Assembly: GCA_019415925.1 (NCBI GenBank)
Contig: DXYG01000006.1
Coordinates: forward strand, 1-61,238
Length of the DNA: 61,238 nucleotides
Source of the DNA: Clostridiales bacterium
GTDB lineage: Bacteria; Bacillota; Clostridia; Oscillospirales; Acutalibacteraceae
Direction: 5' to 3'
Numbering within the stretch: the first letter of the stretch is position 1; each line of letters opens with the position of its first letter. Under the pieces are notes generated by a model. The model worked only from the letters and a program-made list of their open reading frames with translations. It ran no database searches and was not told where the DNA came from. Both the position numbers and the translations under genes were made by a program. Shown here one piece after another: positions 17,229 through 25,399 of the stretch.

Positions 17229-17906
17229 TCAGTAAAGATATCCGAAATCACTGAACGGGAACGCAACAAACTGTGCCTTACCGATTACGTTGTCAACGTC
17301 TATCAATCCGATTTCCGTTCTGCGACTGTCAAGAGATACCCTTCTGTTGTCACCCATAACAAATACCTTGCCCTCTGGTACAACCTCAGGAATTTCGTAG
17401 TCGCCGTAGTTTCCTGCAAAAGTAGAATCGCTTATGTAAGGCTCTTCAAGAACAACTCCGTCTACAATTATTCTGTCATTTTCATAATCAAGCTTAATTG
17501 TCTGTCCTTCAGTAGCAATTACTCTCTTGATAATCGGTTTAGCATACTCTGCACCGTGAGAAATAACAATAATATCTCCGTCTTTGGGAGTATAAAAAAG
17601 ATTTGTTACAATAACCTTATCCTTCGATTCAAGAGTACTTTCCATTGAAGTTCCGTCAACATCAACAAGGCGGAAAACAAAGGTAAGACATATTACAACA
17701 ATAGAAATTGCAAAAAGAATACAGCGTATCCAATCAAAAAATCCGGAAATTGCTCCTTCGGATTTCATTGTAACAAACTGATTGTCTTTTAAATCTTCAG
17801 AATTATCCTTAAAATAAATATCAGGATTCAGCTCGGCAGAAAGCTCAATATCATCGTTATTAAGAGTTTCCTTTGGAGTTTCATCAAATGTGTTTTTTTC
17901 GCTCAA
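17229..17906 (-). CDS. lepB: Signal peptidase I (long paralogue with acidic N-terminal extension)
   Basis: This is a second type I signal peptidase, 225 residues from TTG 17906. GTG 17915 is in frame, but AGGTG at 17912-17916 overlaps it and is spaced for the TTG. An acidic cytoplasmic extension of about 55 residues precedes the transmembrane helix (about 60-80). The catalytic Ser87 is in DGTSMESTL, Lys127 in KPIIKRVIATEGQ, and MGDNRRVSLDSR follows. It lies just after rplS, past a strong terminator. The two paralogues share the catalytic motifs but differ in loops, so they may prefer different substrates. Confidence 0.92.
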   Translation of the reverse strand: MSEKNTFDETPKETLNNDDIELSAELNPDIYFKDNSEDLKDNQFVTMKSEGAISGFFDWIRCILFAISIVVICLTFVFRLVDVDGTSMESTLESKDKVIVTNLFYTPKDGDIIVISHGAEYAKPIIKRVIATEGQTIKLDYENDRIIVDGVVLEEPYISDSTFAGNYGDYEIPEVVPEGKVFVMGDNRRVSLDSRRTEIGLIDVDNVIGKAQFVAFPFSDFGYLY

Positions 17907-17936
17907 TTTATTCACCTGCTGAAAATAAATTAAAGT

Positions 17937-17965
17937 AAAAAAGGGACTTTTCAGTCCCCTTTTTT
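17937..17965 (-). terminator. Terminator after rplS
   Basis: On the minus strand the stem GGGGACT/AGTCCC has a short A-rich loop and is followed by TTTTTTACTTT. It ends the rplS transcript 13 bases after its stop. Confidence 0.88.
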
Positions 17966-17977
17966 AACATTAAAGAA

Positions 17978-18325
17978 TTACTTGCGAATCTGCTCTTTAA
18001 CCTTAGCAGCCTTACCAACTCTGTCACGGAGATAGTAGAGCTTGCTTCTGCGAACCTTACCGTAACGAACAACCTGTACGTCTTTAACGTTGGGTGAATG
18101 GAGCGGGAACACTCTCTCAACACCTACGCCGTAAGCTACACGTCTTACAGTAAATGTTTCAGCTACGCCACTGCCTCTTTTAGCAATAACAGTACCCTCA
18201 AACATCTGGATTCTTTCTCTTTCGCCTTCACGAATGTTTACCGATACTCTTACAGTATCACCGATGCTGAACTGAGGAGTAGTATCCTTAACAGAACCGG
18301 CAGCAATTGTTTTTAATGCGTCCAT
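17978..18325 (-). CDS. rplS: 50S ribosomal protein L19
   Basis: L19 sits at the 30S-50S interface. The frame is open to 18385, but AGGAGG is spaced for ATG 18325, giving 115 residues, the normal length. The conserved GDTVRVSVNIREG, ERIQMFEGTVIA and FPLHSPNV motifs are all present. It has its own promoter, a structured leader and a terminator, so it is monocistronic and probably autoregulated. Confidence 0.97.
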   Translation of the reverse strand: MDALKTIAAGSVKDTTPQFSIGDTVRVSVNIREGERERIQMFEGTVIAKRGSGVAETFTVRRVAYGVGVERVFPLHSPNVKDVQVVRYGKVRRSKLYYLRDRVGKAAKVKEQIRK

Positions 18326-18447
18326 TTTTATCCTCCTAATTTTCCCGATATTCATACCTTTTCGGCAGCGGACTATCAGCTTCAAAATGACGGCTAAGCC
18401 GTTATTTGAACCGCGTCGTGAGTAACGACGGTATCAAATGCCTATTA
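18326..18447 (-). ncRNA. Structured 5' leader of rplS, L19-leader type
   Basis: The transcribed leader of about 120 bases between the promoter and rplS contains two clear hairpins: ACGGC-TAA-GCCGT at 18390-18402 and a stem at 18410-18432 with the loop GAGTA. It ends at the AGGAGG of rplS. L19 leaders are a described class of autoregulatory RNAs in low-GC Gram-positives. Assignment here rests on position and hairpins, not on a covariance search. Confidence 0.55.
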
Positions 18448-18476
18448 ATAATATCATAAAAGGAAAAATAATTCAA
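18448..18476 (-). promoter_or_regulatory. Sigma-A-type promoter of rplS
   Basis: On the minus strand TTGAAT (18471-18476) and TATTAT (18448-18453) are 17 bases apart. Confidence 0.7.
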
Positions 18477-18485
18477 GAGTTTTTT

Positions 18486-18509
18486 TCAAAAAAAGCAAAT
18501 TATTTGCTT
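18486..18509 (-). terminator. Terminator overlapping the rluD stop codon
   Basis: On the minus strand AAGCAAA-TAA-TTTGCTT is followed by TTTTT. The hairpin includes the rluD stop codon. It ends the long miaB-to-rluD run. Confidence 0.7.
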
Positions 18510-19417
18510 ATATTATTTAGTTTTGTTAAAAATTCAGTAAAATAATCGGGCAATTGTGAAGAAAACTCTAAATATTCCTCTGTTTTCGGATGAATAAATC
18601 CAATTTTTCGCGCGTGCAGGCATTGACCGACAAAGGAAACTTTTTCGTTTTTTACTCCGTAAACGGTATCTCCGGCAACAGGATGACCGAGATAAGACAT
18701 ATGAACCCTGATCTGATGTGTTCTTCCTGTTTCAAGTATACATTTAATATGAGTGTAACCCTTGTATCTTCTGATTACCGAATAATGCGTAACAGCGTTT
18801 TTGCTGTTTTTAGTCGTAACGCACATCTTCTTTCTGTCATTAGGATTTCTTCCTATCGGAGCATCTACCGTACCTTCGTCATCTTTTAGATTGCCAAAAA
18901 CAACGGCTTCGTACTCTCTTGTAAAAGAATGGTCTTTTATCTGCTTTGCAAGATGAGCGTGAGCAAAATCGTTTTTGGCAACAATAAGAAGTCCGCTTGT
19001 GTCCTTGTCTATTCGATGGACAATTCCGGGACGAAGTACGCCGTTAATGCCAGAAAGACTGTCACCGCAATGATATAAAAGAGCATTTACCAGAGTTCCT
19101 TCATAGTTGCCTGCCGCAGGATGTACTACCATTCCTTTTGGTTTGTTCACTACAAGCAGGTAATCATCCTCATAAACTATATCGAGAGGGATATTTTCAG
19201 CCTTTGCTTCATAAGGAACAGGGTCGGGAATCTGCAAAACTACAATATCTCCGTCTGAGAGCTTGTACTTCTTATCAACCTGTTTTTTATTAACCGTAAC
19301 GCCTGAATTTTCAATCAGGTTGACAGCCGCACTTCTCGACAAACCAACATCAGCAACGGAAATAAACTTATCAAGTCTTATACCGTTTTCGTTGCAAATC
19401 AATTTATGTTCAGTCAT
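18500..19417 (-). CDS. rluD: RluA-family 23S rRNA pseudouridine synthase
   Basis: This 305-residue pseudouridine synthase has an N-terminal S4 RNA-binding domain (about residues 12-70) and the catalytic motif HRIDKDTSGLLIVAK, with the catalytic Asp near residue 139. Synteny with lspA matches B. subtilis YlyB, an RluD-type enzyme; the exact target uridines are inferred. ATG 19417 overlaps the end of lspA by 8 bases. Confidence 0.9.
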   Translation of the reverse strand: MTEHKLICNENGIRLDKFISVADVGLSRSAAVNLIENSGVTVNKKQVDKKYKLSDGDIVVLQIPDPVPYEAKAENIPLDIVYEDDYLLVVNKPKGMVVHPAAGNYEGTLVNALLYHCGDSLSGINGVLRPGIVHRIDKDTSGLLIVAKNDFAHAHLAKQIKDHSFTREYEAVVFGNLKDDEGTVDAPIGRNPNDRKKMCVTTKNSKNAVTHYSVIRRYKGYTHIKCILETGRTHQIRVHMSYLGHPVAGDTVYGVKNEKVSFVGQCLHARKIGFIHPKTEEYLEFSSQLPDYFTEFLTKLNNISK

Positions 19418-19892
19418 TATTTATCTTCGCCTTTTTAGAACTGTCTAGTACATCGGAGAAAAATAAAAGGTAGATTACAAGCATAATTGTGCCTGCTGTA
19501 ATGCAATAGTCGGCAAAATTACACACGGGAGGGAAAAATGAAAGGCTAAGATAATCAATTACATAGCCGTAAAAGATTCTGTCAATCAGGTTTCCGATTC
19601 CACCGCCGATTATTAAAGCGGCGCAGATATAGAAAAACTTACCTTTTGGTCTTTTCTTAAACATATAAAATATTATGATTGCAAGCAAAGCGGAAGTAAG
19701 TGCAACGAAAACCCAGCGCATATCAGAAAACATACCGAATGCAACGCCTTTATTTTCTACATATGTCAGGCTGAATAAATTATCAATTACGCTTACCGAA
19801 CCGACAGGCTGAAGATAAGCTGATACAAAATACTTAATAATCTGGTCAATTATAACGAGTACTGCTCCGACTATCAGTGAAATAAACGGCAT
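19410..19892 (-). CDS. lspA: Lipoprotein signal peptidase (signal peptidase II)
   Basis: LspA is the membrane aspartyl protease that removes lipoprotein signal peptides. From ATG 19892, which has GGAGG upstream, it has 160 residues and four hydrophobic segments. The conserved GGGIGNLIDR and NFADYCI motifs hold the two catalytic aspartates. The frame extends to 19940 without a ribosome binding site. It sits between ileS and the rluD-type gene, as in Bacillus. Confidence 0.95.
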   Translation of the reverse strand: MPFISLIVGAVLVIIDQIIKYFVSAYLQPVGSVSVIDNLFSLTYVENKGVAFGMFSDMRWVFVALTSALLAIIIFYMFKKRPKGKFFYICAALIIGGGIGNLIDRIFYGYVIDYLSLSFFPPVCNFADYCITAGTIMLVIYLLFFSDVLDSSKKAKINND

Positions 19893-19918
19893 AAATTCCT
19901 CCAAAATACGATTAGAAC

Positions 19919-19946
19919 AAATCGGTGTGGCAAAACACACCGATTT
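19919..19946 (-). terminator. Stem-loop between ileS and lspA, weak terminator
   Basis: An 11-bp perfect stem (19919-19929 pairing with 19936-19946) with a 6-base loop follows ileS. The downstream tract on the minus strand is only GTTCTAAT, so termination is probably partial. It may instead be a processing site. Confidence 0.5.
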
Positions 19947-19956
19947 ATTAAAACTA

Positions 19957-22722
19957 TTATTTTAAGTTTTCGCAGCAACGTGAGCAAAGTGTGGGGTGTT
20001 CACTGTTTTCTCCTACGGTCTTTGAAATTACCCAACAGCGTTCGCACTTTTCGCCCTCTGCCTTTTCAATCTTGATTTCAAGTTCAGAAGAATTTTCTAC
20101 GATTTTAACTTCTGATACAATGAATGCAGTTGCAAGCTCGTTTTCAGCTTTTTTAAGGAATGCAAGCTTATCGCCGCTTGCGGCAAGTGTTACCTTAGCT
20201 TCAAGAGAGCTTTTGATTGTTTTATCCTTAATAAATGTTTCAAGCGACTTTTTAACGTCATCTCTCAGCTCGTGGATTTCGTCCCAGAATGCCATAAAGT
20301 CATCATCAATTGAAATGTCAACCTTTTCAGGCATCTCATTATATATAACGTGCTCTGACTTCTCGCTTGAAGAATGGGGCATATATTTCCAGATTTCATC
20401 AGAAGTATATGCAAGAATCGGCGCAATCATTCTTGTCATTGCGTTGAGAATGATATAAATTGAAGTCTGAGCCGCACGTCGTGCCTTGCTGTCTGCCTTT
20501 TCGGTGTAGAGTCTGTCCTTGAGAACGTCAAGGTAGAAGTTAGACATATCTACAACACAGAAGTTATGAATAGCATGATATACAATATGGAATTCATACT
20601 TATCATATGCTTCCTTAACTTTGTCAATAAGGATATTAAGCTTTGCAAGCGCCCACTTATCAATAGGCATAAGATCATCAAGAGATACCATATTCTCATC
20701 GGGATTGAAGCCATTGAGGTTGCCAAGGATATATCTTGCAGTATTTCTGATTTTTCTGTAAGCCTCTGAAAGCTGTTTAAGAATATCGGGAGAAATTCTG
20801 ATGTCAGCGTGGTAGTCAGAAGAAGCAACCCAGAGTCTTAATACATCAGCACCGTATTGGTCGATAACTTCCTGAGGGTCAATGCCGTTGCCAAGCGACT
20901 TGTGCATTACTCTGCCCTTGCCGTCAACAACCCAGCCGTGAGTAAGAACAGCCTTATAGGGAGCCGTTCCCATTGTAGCTACGGAAGTAAGGAGTGAGGA
21001 CTGGAACCAGCCTCTGTACTGGTCTGCACCCTCAAGGTAAAGGTCAGCAGGCCACTTTAAGTAAGGACGGTTTTTAAGCACAGCGGCATGTGATGAACCG
21101 CTGTCAAACCAAACGTCCATAATATCTTTTTCTTTTGTAAATGAAGTGCAGCCGCACTTTGAGCACTTCTTGCCCGTCGGAAGAATCTCCTCTGCGGTAT
21201 GAGTAAACCAAGCGTTAGAGCCTTCCTTGCCGAACAAGTCGGCAACAGCAAGCATAGCTTCTTTATCAATAAGCGGCTCGCCGCATTCCTCGCAATAGAA
21301 AATCGGAATCGGAACGCCCCATTTTCTCTGACGGGAAATACACCAGTCTTTTCTTTCTCTTACCATTGAGGTAATTCTGTCTTTTCCCCATCCGGGAATC
21401 CACTCAACTTCGTCAATTGCCTTTACTGCGTCATCCTTGAAGTCGTCAACTGAGCAGAACCACTGGTCTGTAGCACGGAAAAGAACGGGATTTTTACATC
21501 TCCAGCAATGAGGATACTGGTGAATAATCTTCTTTAGAGCAAACAATGCTCCGATTTTTTCAAGGTGTTCAGCGATAGGTTTATTAGCGTCAGCCGTTTT
21601 AAGACCTGCAAACATACCTGCTTCTTCGGTAAGAACACCGTTTTCGTCAACAGGAACAATAATCGGAATTTCAGGATAATTGCGGCAAACGTCATAGTCC
21701 TCTACACCGTGACCGGGAGCAGTGTGAACACAGCCTGTACCGCTTTCAAGAGTTACGTGGTCGCCGACAATTACAACAGACTCTCTGTCCATAAATGGGT
21801 GAGCAGTTTTCATATATTCAAGCTCTGAACCCTTAATAGTTGCAACGACTTCGTAATCGGTTTTTTCAGCGTCTTCCATAGCGCTCTTGTAAAGCTCTTC
21901 AGCCATTACATAGTATTCGTCACCGCATTTGATTACAGCGTAATCAAATGAAGGACCAACGCAGATTGCAACGTTACCGGGCAATGTCCATGTTGTTGTA
22001 GTCCAGATTACAAAATAAACCTTTTTCGGGTCAATTCCCATTGCAGAGAATTTTCCGAGGTCATCAGTCACATTAAATTTAACATAGATAGAGTGGCAGG
22101 GATCTTCAGCATATTCTATTTCAGCCTCAGCAAGAGCAGTTTTACATTCGGGGCACCAGTAAACAGGCTTTAAGCCCTTGTAAATGTAACCCTTGCAAGC
22201 CATTTCTGCAAATATTCTAATTTGCTCAGCTTCAAAATCGTGAGTAAGAGTAATATAAGGATTGTCCCATTCACCGATTACGCCGAGTCTTTTAAACTGA
22301 TTGCGCTGATCGTCAATATAGCCTTCTACAAACTCCTGACACATTTTGCGAAGCTCAAGCTCGGAAATATCAGCAGAGCTGCCGACGCCAGCCTTTTTTC
22401 TTGCTTTAAGCTCTGTAGGCAGACCGTGAGTATCCCAACCGGGAACATAAGGAGCTTTGAAGCCTGACATATTTTTATATCTTACTATAAAATCCTTAAG
22501 AATTTTATTGAGTGCAGTGCCAAGGTGAATGTTGCCGTTTGCATAAGGCGGTCCGTCATGAAGAACAAAGAGAGGTTTTCCCTCGTTGATTTCCATTAGT
22601 TTTTCATAAATTTTTTCGTCTTCCCAGTTTTTAAGTGTGACAGGCTCACTTTTCGGAAGACCTGCACGCATCGGGAAGTCGGTTTTCGGAAGATTTAGCG
22701 TAGAATTATAATCCTGGGACAT
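19957..22722 (-). CDS. ileS: Isoleucyl-tRNA synthetase
   Basis: IleS charges tRNA-Ile and edits valine. It has 921 residues from ATG 22722. The in-frame TTG at 22740 lies at the GGAGAG site and is discarded. The class I HIGH motif is in ANGNIHLG near residue 65, and the KMSKS loop is the degenerate HKSLGN. The C-terminal zinc finger CERC...CSRC is in the last 40 residues, marking the bacterial-type enzyme. Only 36 bases separate it from divIVA, so there is no room for a T-box leader. Confidence 0.97.
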   Translation of the reverse strand: MSQDYNSTLNLPKTDFPMRAGLPKSEPVTLKNWEDEKIYEKLMEINEGKPLFVLHDGPPYANGNIHLGTALNKILKDFIVRYKNMSGFKAPYVPGWDTHGLPTELKARKKAGVGSSADISELELRKMCQEFVEGYIDDQRNQFKRLGVIGEWDNPYITLTHDFEAEQIRIFAEMACKGYIYKGLKPVYWCPECKTALAEAEIEYAEDPCHSIYVKFNVTDDLGKFSAMGIDPKKVYFVIWTTTTWTLPGNVAICVGPSFDYAVIKCGDEYYVMAEELYKSAMEDAEKTDYEVVATIKGSELEYMKTAHPFMDRESVVIVGDHVTLESGTGCVHTAPGHGVEDYDVCRNYPEIPIIVPVDENGVLTEEAGMFAGLKTADANKPIAEHLEKIGALFALKKIIHQYPHCWRCKNPVLFRATDQWFCSVDDFKDDAVKAIDEVEWIPGWGKDRITSMVRERKDWCISRQRKWGVPIPIFYCEECGEPLIDKEAMLAVADLFGKEGSNAWFTHTAEEILPTGKKCSKCGCTSFTKEKDIMDVWFDSGSSHAAVLKNRPYLKWPADLYLEGADQYRGWFQSSLLTSVATMGTAPYKAVLTHGWVVDGKGRVMHKSLGNGIDPQEVIDQYGADVLRLWVASSDYHADIRISPDILKQLSEAYRKIRNTARYILGNLNGFNPDENMVSLDDLMPIDKWALAKLNILIDKVKEAYDKYEFHIVYHAIHNFCVVDMSNFYLDVLKDRLYTEKADSKARRAAQTSIYIILNAMTRMIAPILAYTSDEIWKYMPHSSSEKSEHVIYNEMPEKVDISIDDDFMAFWDEIHELRDDVKKSLETFIKDKTIKSSLEAKVTLAASGDKLAFLKKAENELATAFIVSEVKIVENSSELEIKIEKAEGEKCERCWVISKTVGENSEHPTLCSRCCENLK

Positions 22723-22757
22723 TTTATATATTCTCTCCAATATCTATAAATTTGAAA

Positions 22758-23444
22758 TTAATCAGCAGAAACATCATAGTTATCGCCGAATTTAAGGTGA
22801 GCGAATTTTCCTGAACGCTTTGGTGCAGGCTCAGATTTTACGCTGAACTTTTCTTCAGCAACTTCTTCGGCAACAGTTTTTTCTTCTATCTGTTCTTCAG
22901 AATGAGATTCAATTTCTTCGTGATCAGGCTCTTCTTTTATATCTTCTGTAGGATATTTTTCATCAAGAGTCTTTTTTGAATCTTCAAGATCTGCAGATGT
23001 GGGAAGGTCGTCAATAGCCTTGATATGATTTCTGTAAAGCTCAATGAGCTCATTTCTGAGTGCAACAGCGTCAGACTGAAGCTGAAGGTAATTTTCCTTC
23101 TCAATTGCCGTCATTCTGTTGGCATCAACAAGAAGTGCCTGAGCTTTGTTTTCAGCATCACGAACGATTTTTGCAGCCTTCTCTTTTGCCTCTCTGATAC
23201 AGGCATCGGAAACCTTCTGAGAAGCTAAAAGTGCATTTCTGACAGTTTCCTCATCTGATTTATACTGCTCCACACGAGTAGCAAGAATGTCAATTTTGTG
23301 TACAAGATTTGTTTTTTCCTTTTTAAGCTGTTCAAACGAAGCAATAACCTCGTCAATAAAAGCATCAACATCTTCTGCTCTGTAACCACCGCTTAAGGTA
23401 GCTTTTCTGAAGCTGATATTTTTAATTTCATCAATTGTAAGCAT
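22758..23444 (-). CDS. divIVA: DivIVA-family cell division/polarity protein
   Basis: DivIVA proteins bind curved membrane at poles and septa and recruit partners. The 228-residue protein has the conserved N-terminal lipid-binding region (LTIDEIKNISFRKATLSGGYRAEDVDAFID), of which the first part FRKATLSGGYRAEDVD is diagnostic. A long coiled coil (about 30-150) and a charged Glu-rich tail follow. AAGGAG precedes ATG 23444. It lies between ylmH and ileS, the standard position at the end of the sepF division cluster. Confidence 0.93.
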   Translation of the reverse strand: MLTIDEIKNISFRKATLSGGYRAEDVDAFIDEVIASFEQLKKEKTNLVHKIDILATRVEQYKSDEETVRNALLASQKVSDACIREAKEKAAKIVRDAENKAQALLVDANRMTAIEKENYLQLQSDAVALRNELIELYRNHIKAIDDLPTSADLEDSKKTLDEKYPTEDIKEEPDHEEIESHSEEQIEEKTVAEEVAEEKFSVKSEPAPKRSGKFAHLKFGDNYDVSAD

Positions 23445-23457
23445 CTTTATGCACTCC

Positions 23458-24204
23458 TTATCTAAAATGAATTAGAGAAATCCTGATACGCCCTTTTTTC
23501 GTTTCACCCATTACGGCGTTCAGAATATATTTTCCTTTACCTCGAATAATCAGTACATCTCCTGCATCGGCAATCTGACTGATATTCATAGTCTGAATGT
23601 AATTCAGGCTGACGTTGCCTGTCAGTATAAGCGACTTAGTTTTTTCTCGTGAAAGCCCGGTTACAGCTGCAACAATATTATCAAGCCTGAGTGATGAAAC
23701 AACAAGCGACAAATCCTCGGTTTCTCTGCCTTTGGGCAGCTTTGATAAATCAGCGTCACAGAGTTTTACTCCAACATTGCCGATTTTGGAAATCTGAGAA
23801 ATTATATAATCTTTAAGCTCGTTTTTAATAAAAACTACCGTTCTTCCGTCCTCAACAAGAATATCTCCTACGGTTTCACGTTCAATACCGAGTGACATTA
23901 AAGCACCGAGAAAACCCCTGTGAGTGAGCTTATCACAATTGCGGTAACGAAATTCAAGAGCCGAAATCGGAAATTCAGGCTTTGAATCATCGTAACACAA
24001 AGCAAGCATTTTTCGCTCGCTGTTTTCATAACCTCCGAAAAAACAAAAATTTTCAAAGTAAATAGCCCTTAAGTATTTTTCGGCTAAAGCTTGTCGTCGT
24101 TCACTCAGAAACGGAAAGAAATACGGCTTTTGACGAGTATAGCACAAATTGGCAGCGTCATCAAGCTTTGAGTAAAAAAGTTCGTCTTTATCAGAAGTAT
24201 ACAC
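23458..24204 (-). CDS. ylmH: S4-domain RNA-binding protein YlmH
   Basis: This 248-residue protein has an N-terminal YlmH domain (FLSERRQALAEKYL, then FFGGYENSERK), and an S4 RNA-binding domain near residues 172-235 (LRLDNIVAAVTGLSREKT, then GDVLIIRGKGKY). YlmH is a division-cluster protein. More recently S4 proteins of this kind have been linked to rescue of stalled 50S-peptidyl-tRNA. The only start that preserves the N-terminus is GTG 24204, overlapping sepF by 14 bases with no clear ribosome binding site, so the start is uncertain. Confidence 0.88.
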   Translation of the reverse strand: MYTSDKDELFYSKLDDAANLCYTRQKPYFFPFLSERRQALAEKYLRAIYFENFCFFGGYENSERKMLALCYDDSKPEFPISALEFRYRNCDKLTHRGFLGALMSLGIERETVGDILVEDGRTVVFIKNELKDYIISQISKIGNVGVKLCDADLSKLPKGRETEDLSLVVSSLRLDNIVAAVTGLSREKTKSLILTGNVSLNYIQTMNISQIADAGDVLIIRGKGKYILNAVMGETKKGRIRISLIHFR

Positions 24205-24667
24205 CGCTGTTTTCTAATTCATCGAGTAAATCGTCGCCTGTAAGGTCAACATTGCTCGGAATAATTATGTATGTATTTGTAGCAACTCTCTTGATTTTGC
24301 CTCTGTTGGCATAAGCAACACCGCTTAAGAAATCAAGAATTCTTCTTGCCATATCCTTGTTGGTGTCTTCAAGGTTGAGAACAACAGTATGAGTTTTCAT
24401 AAGCTCGTCTGCGATTGAGCGTGTTTCCTCGCCGAATCTTTCAGGCTTGAAAATACCAACCTGCAGCTTTGCAGTAGCATTGATATTGACAACCTTATTT
24501 CTTCCGCCGACTTCTCTGTCTTTTTCTCTGTCACGTTCTCTTTCCCTTACGGGCTGTTCTTCTTCGTAGCCGTTATCACCTTCGTCAGCATATCCGTACT
24601 CATCGTACTGATATTCGTCGTCAGGTGCGTCCCACATACGCTTAAACTTATCAACGATTCCTGCCAT
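24191..24667 (-). CDS. sepF: Cell division protein SepF
   Basis: SepF is the membrane-anchoring partner of FtsZ. It has 158 residues: a short amphipathic N-terminus (MAGIVDKFKRMW), a charged linker rich in Glu, Asp, Tyr and Arg (about 15-55), and the conserved C-terminal SepF domain (residues about 70-150, with VVLNLEDTNKDMARRILDF in its core). AGGAGG precedes ATG 24667. It lies between yggS and ylmH. The usual ylmG (YggT) gene between sepF and ylmH is missing. Confidence 0.95.
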   Translation of the reverse strand: MAGIVDKFKRMWDAPDDEYQYDEYGYADEGDNGYEEEQPVRERERDREKDREVGGRNKVVNINATAKLQVGIFKPERFGEETRSIADELMKTHTVVLNLEDTNKDMARRILDFLSGVAYANRGKIKRVATNTYIIIPSNVDLTGDDLLDELENSGVYF

Positions 24668-24685
24668 TTATATTTCCTCCTAAAA

Positions 24686-25399
24686 TTATGTGTAATCTCT
24701 TGCGCCAAAAAGCGACGAACCTATTCTTACCATATTGGCGCCTTCCAATATCGCTTCGTAATAATCGGCAGACATTCCCATTGAAAGAATAGTCATACTT
24801 ATATTATCTAATTTTTTTGACGATATGTCAATAAATATATTATGCATATTATTAAAATATTTAGAAATTTTATGTTTATTATCACAAACAGGGGGTATTG
24901 TCATCAGTCCTTTGACCGAAATTCCATCAATTTTCGATATTTCACAAAGCAACTCTTCGAGGTTTTCAGGATATACACCTGATTTGTTTTCCTCTCTGCC
25001 TATGTTGACTTCTACAAGAATATCTGTAGTCTTGTTAAGCTTTAAGGATTGCTTTGAAATTTCATTTGCAAGCTTTACAGAGTCAACCGACTGAATCAAA
25101 TCCACCTTATCAACAATCTGCCTTACTTTGTTTGTCTGAAGATGTCCGATAAATTGCAGCGAGCACTTTTCAAGATTGTAGCTTTCGTATTTTGACAAAA
25201 GCTCCTGCACCTTGTTTTCACCGATATGGTCAAGACCAAGACTTATTGCGTAGTTGATAATCTCAGGCTCAACAGTTTTGGTAGCGGCAAGAAATGTTAT
25301 GTCCTCTCTGCTTTTTCCGACCTTTTGCGCAGCTTCGGCAATTCTTTCATTTATTAATTTATAGTTGTATTCGACGTCACTCAATGACCTTGCCGTCAT
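24686..25399 (-). CDS. yggS: YggS/YlmE-family PLP homeostasis protein
   Basis: This pyridoxal-phosphate-binding protein of the YggS/PLPBP family has no known catalytic activity; the family maintains PLP balance. From ATG 25399 it has 237 residues. The PLP lysine is in FLAATKTVEP near residue 38, and the phosphate-binding segment is the C-terminal MGMSADYYEAI and VRIGSSLFG. ATG 25408 is also in frame, but GGGAG at 25409-25413 is spaced 8 bases from 25399. The gene overlaps the HlyD-like gene upstream by 23 bases, suggesting coupled translation. Confidence 0.93.
   Translation of the reverse strand: MTARSLSDVEYNYKLINERIAEAAQKVGKSREDITFLAATKTVEPEIINYAISLGLDHIGENKVQELLSKYESYNLEKCSLQFIGHLQTNKVRQIVDKVDLIQSVDSVKLANEISKQSLKLNKTTDILVEVNIGREENKSGVYPENLEELLCEISKIDGISVKGLMTIPPVCDNKHKISKYFNNMHNIFIDISSKKLDNISMTILSMGMSADYYEAILEGANMVRIGSSLFGARDYT

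Noticed and set aside
22723..22757. T-box leader before ileS
   Set aside because: Only 35 bases separate divIVA from ileS, too short for a T-box; the same argument excludes one before leuS.
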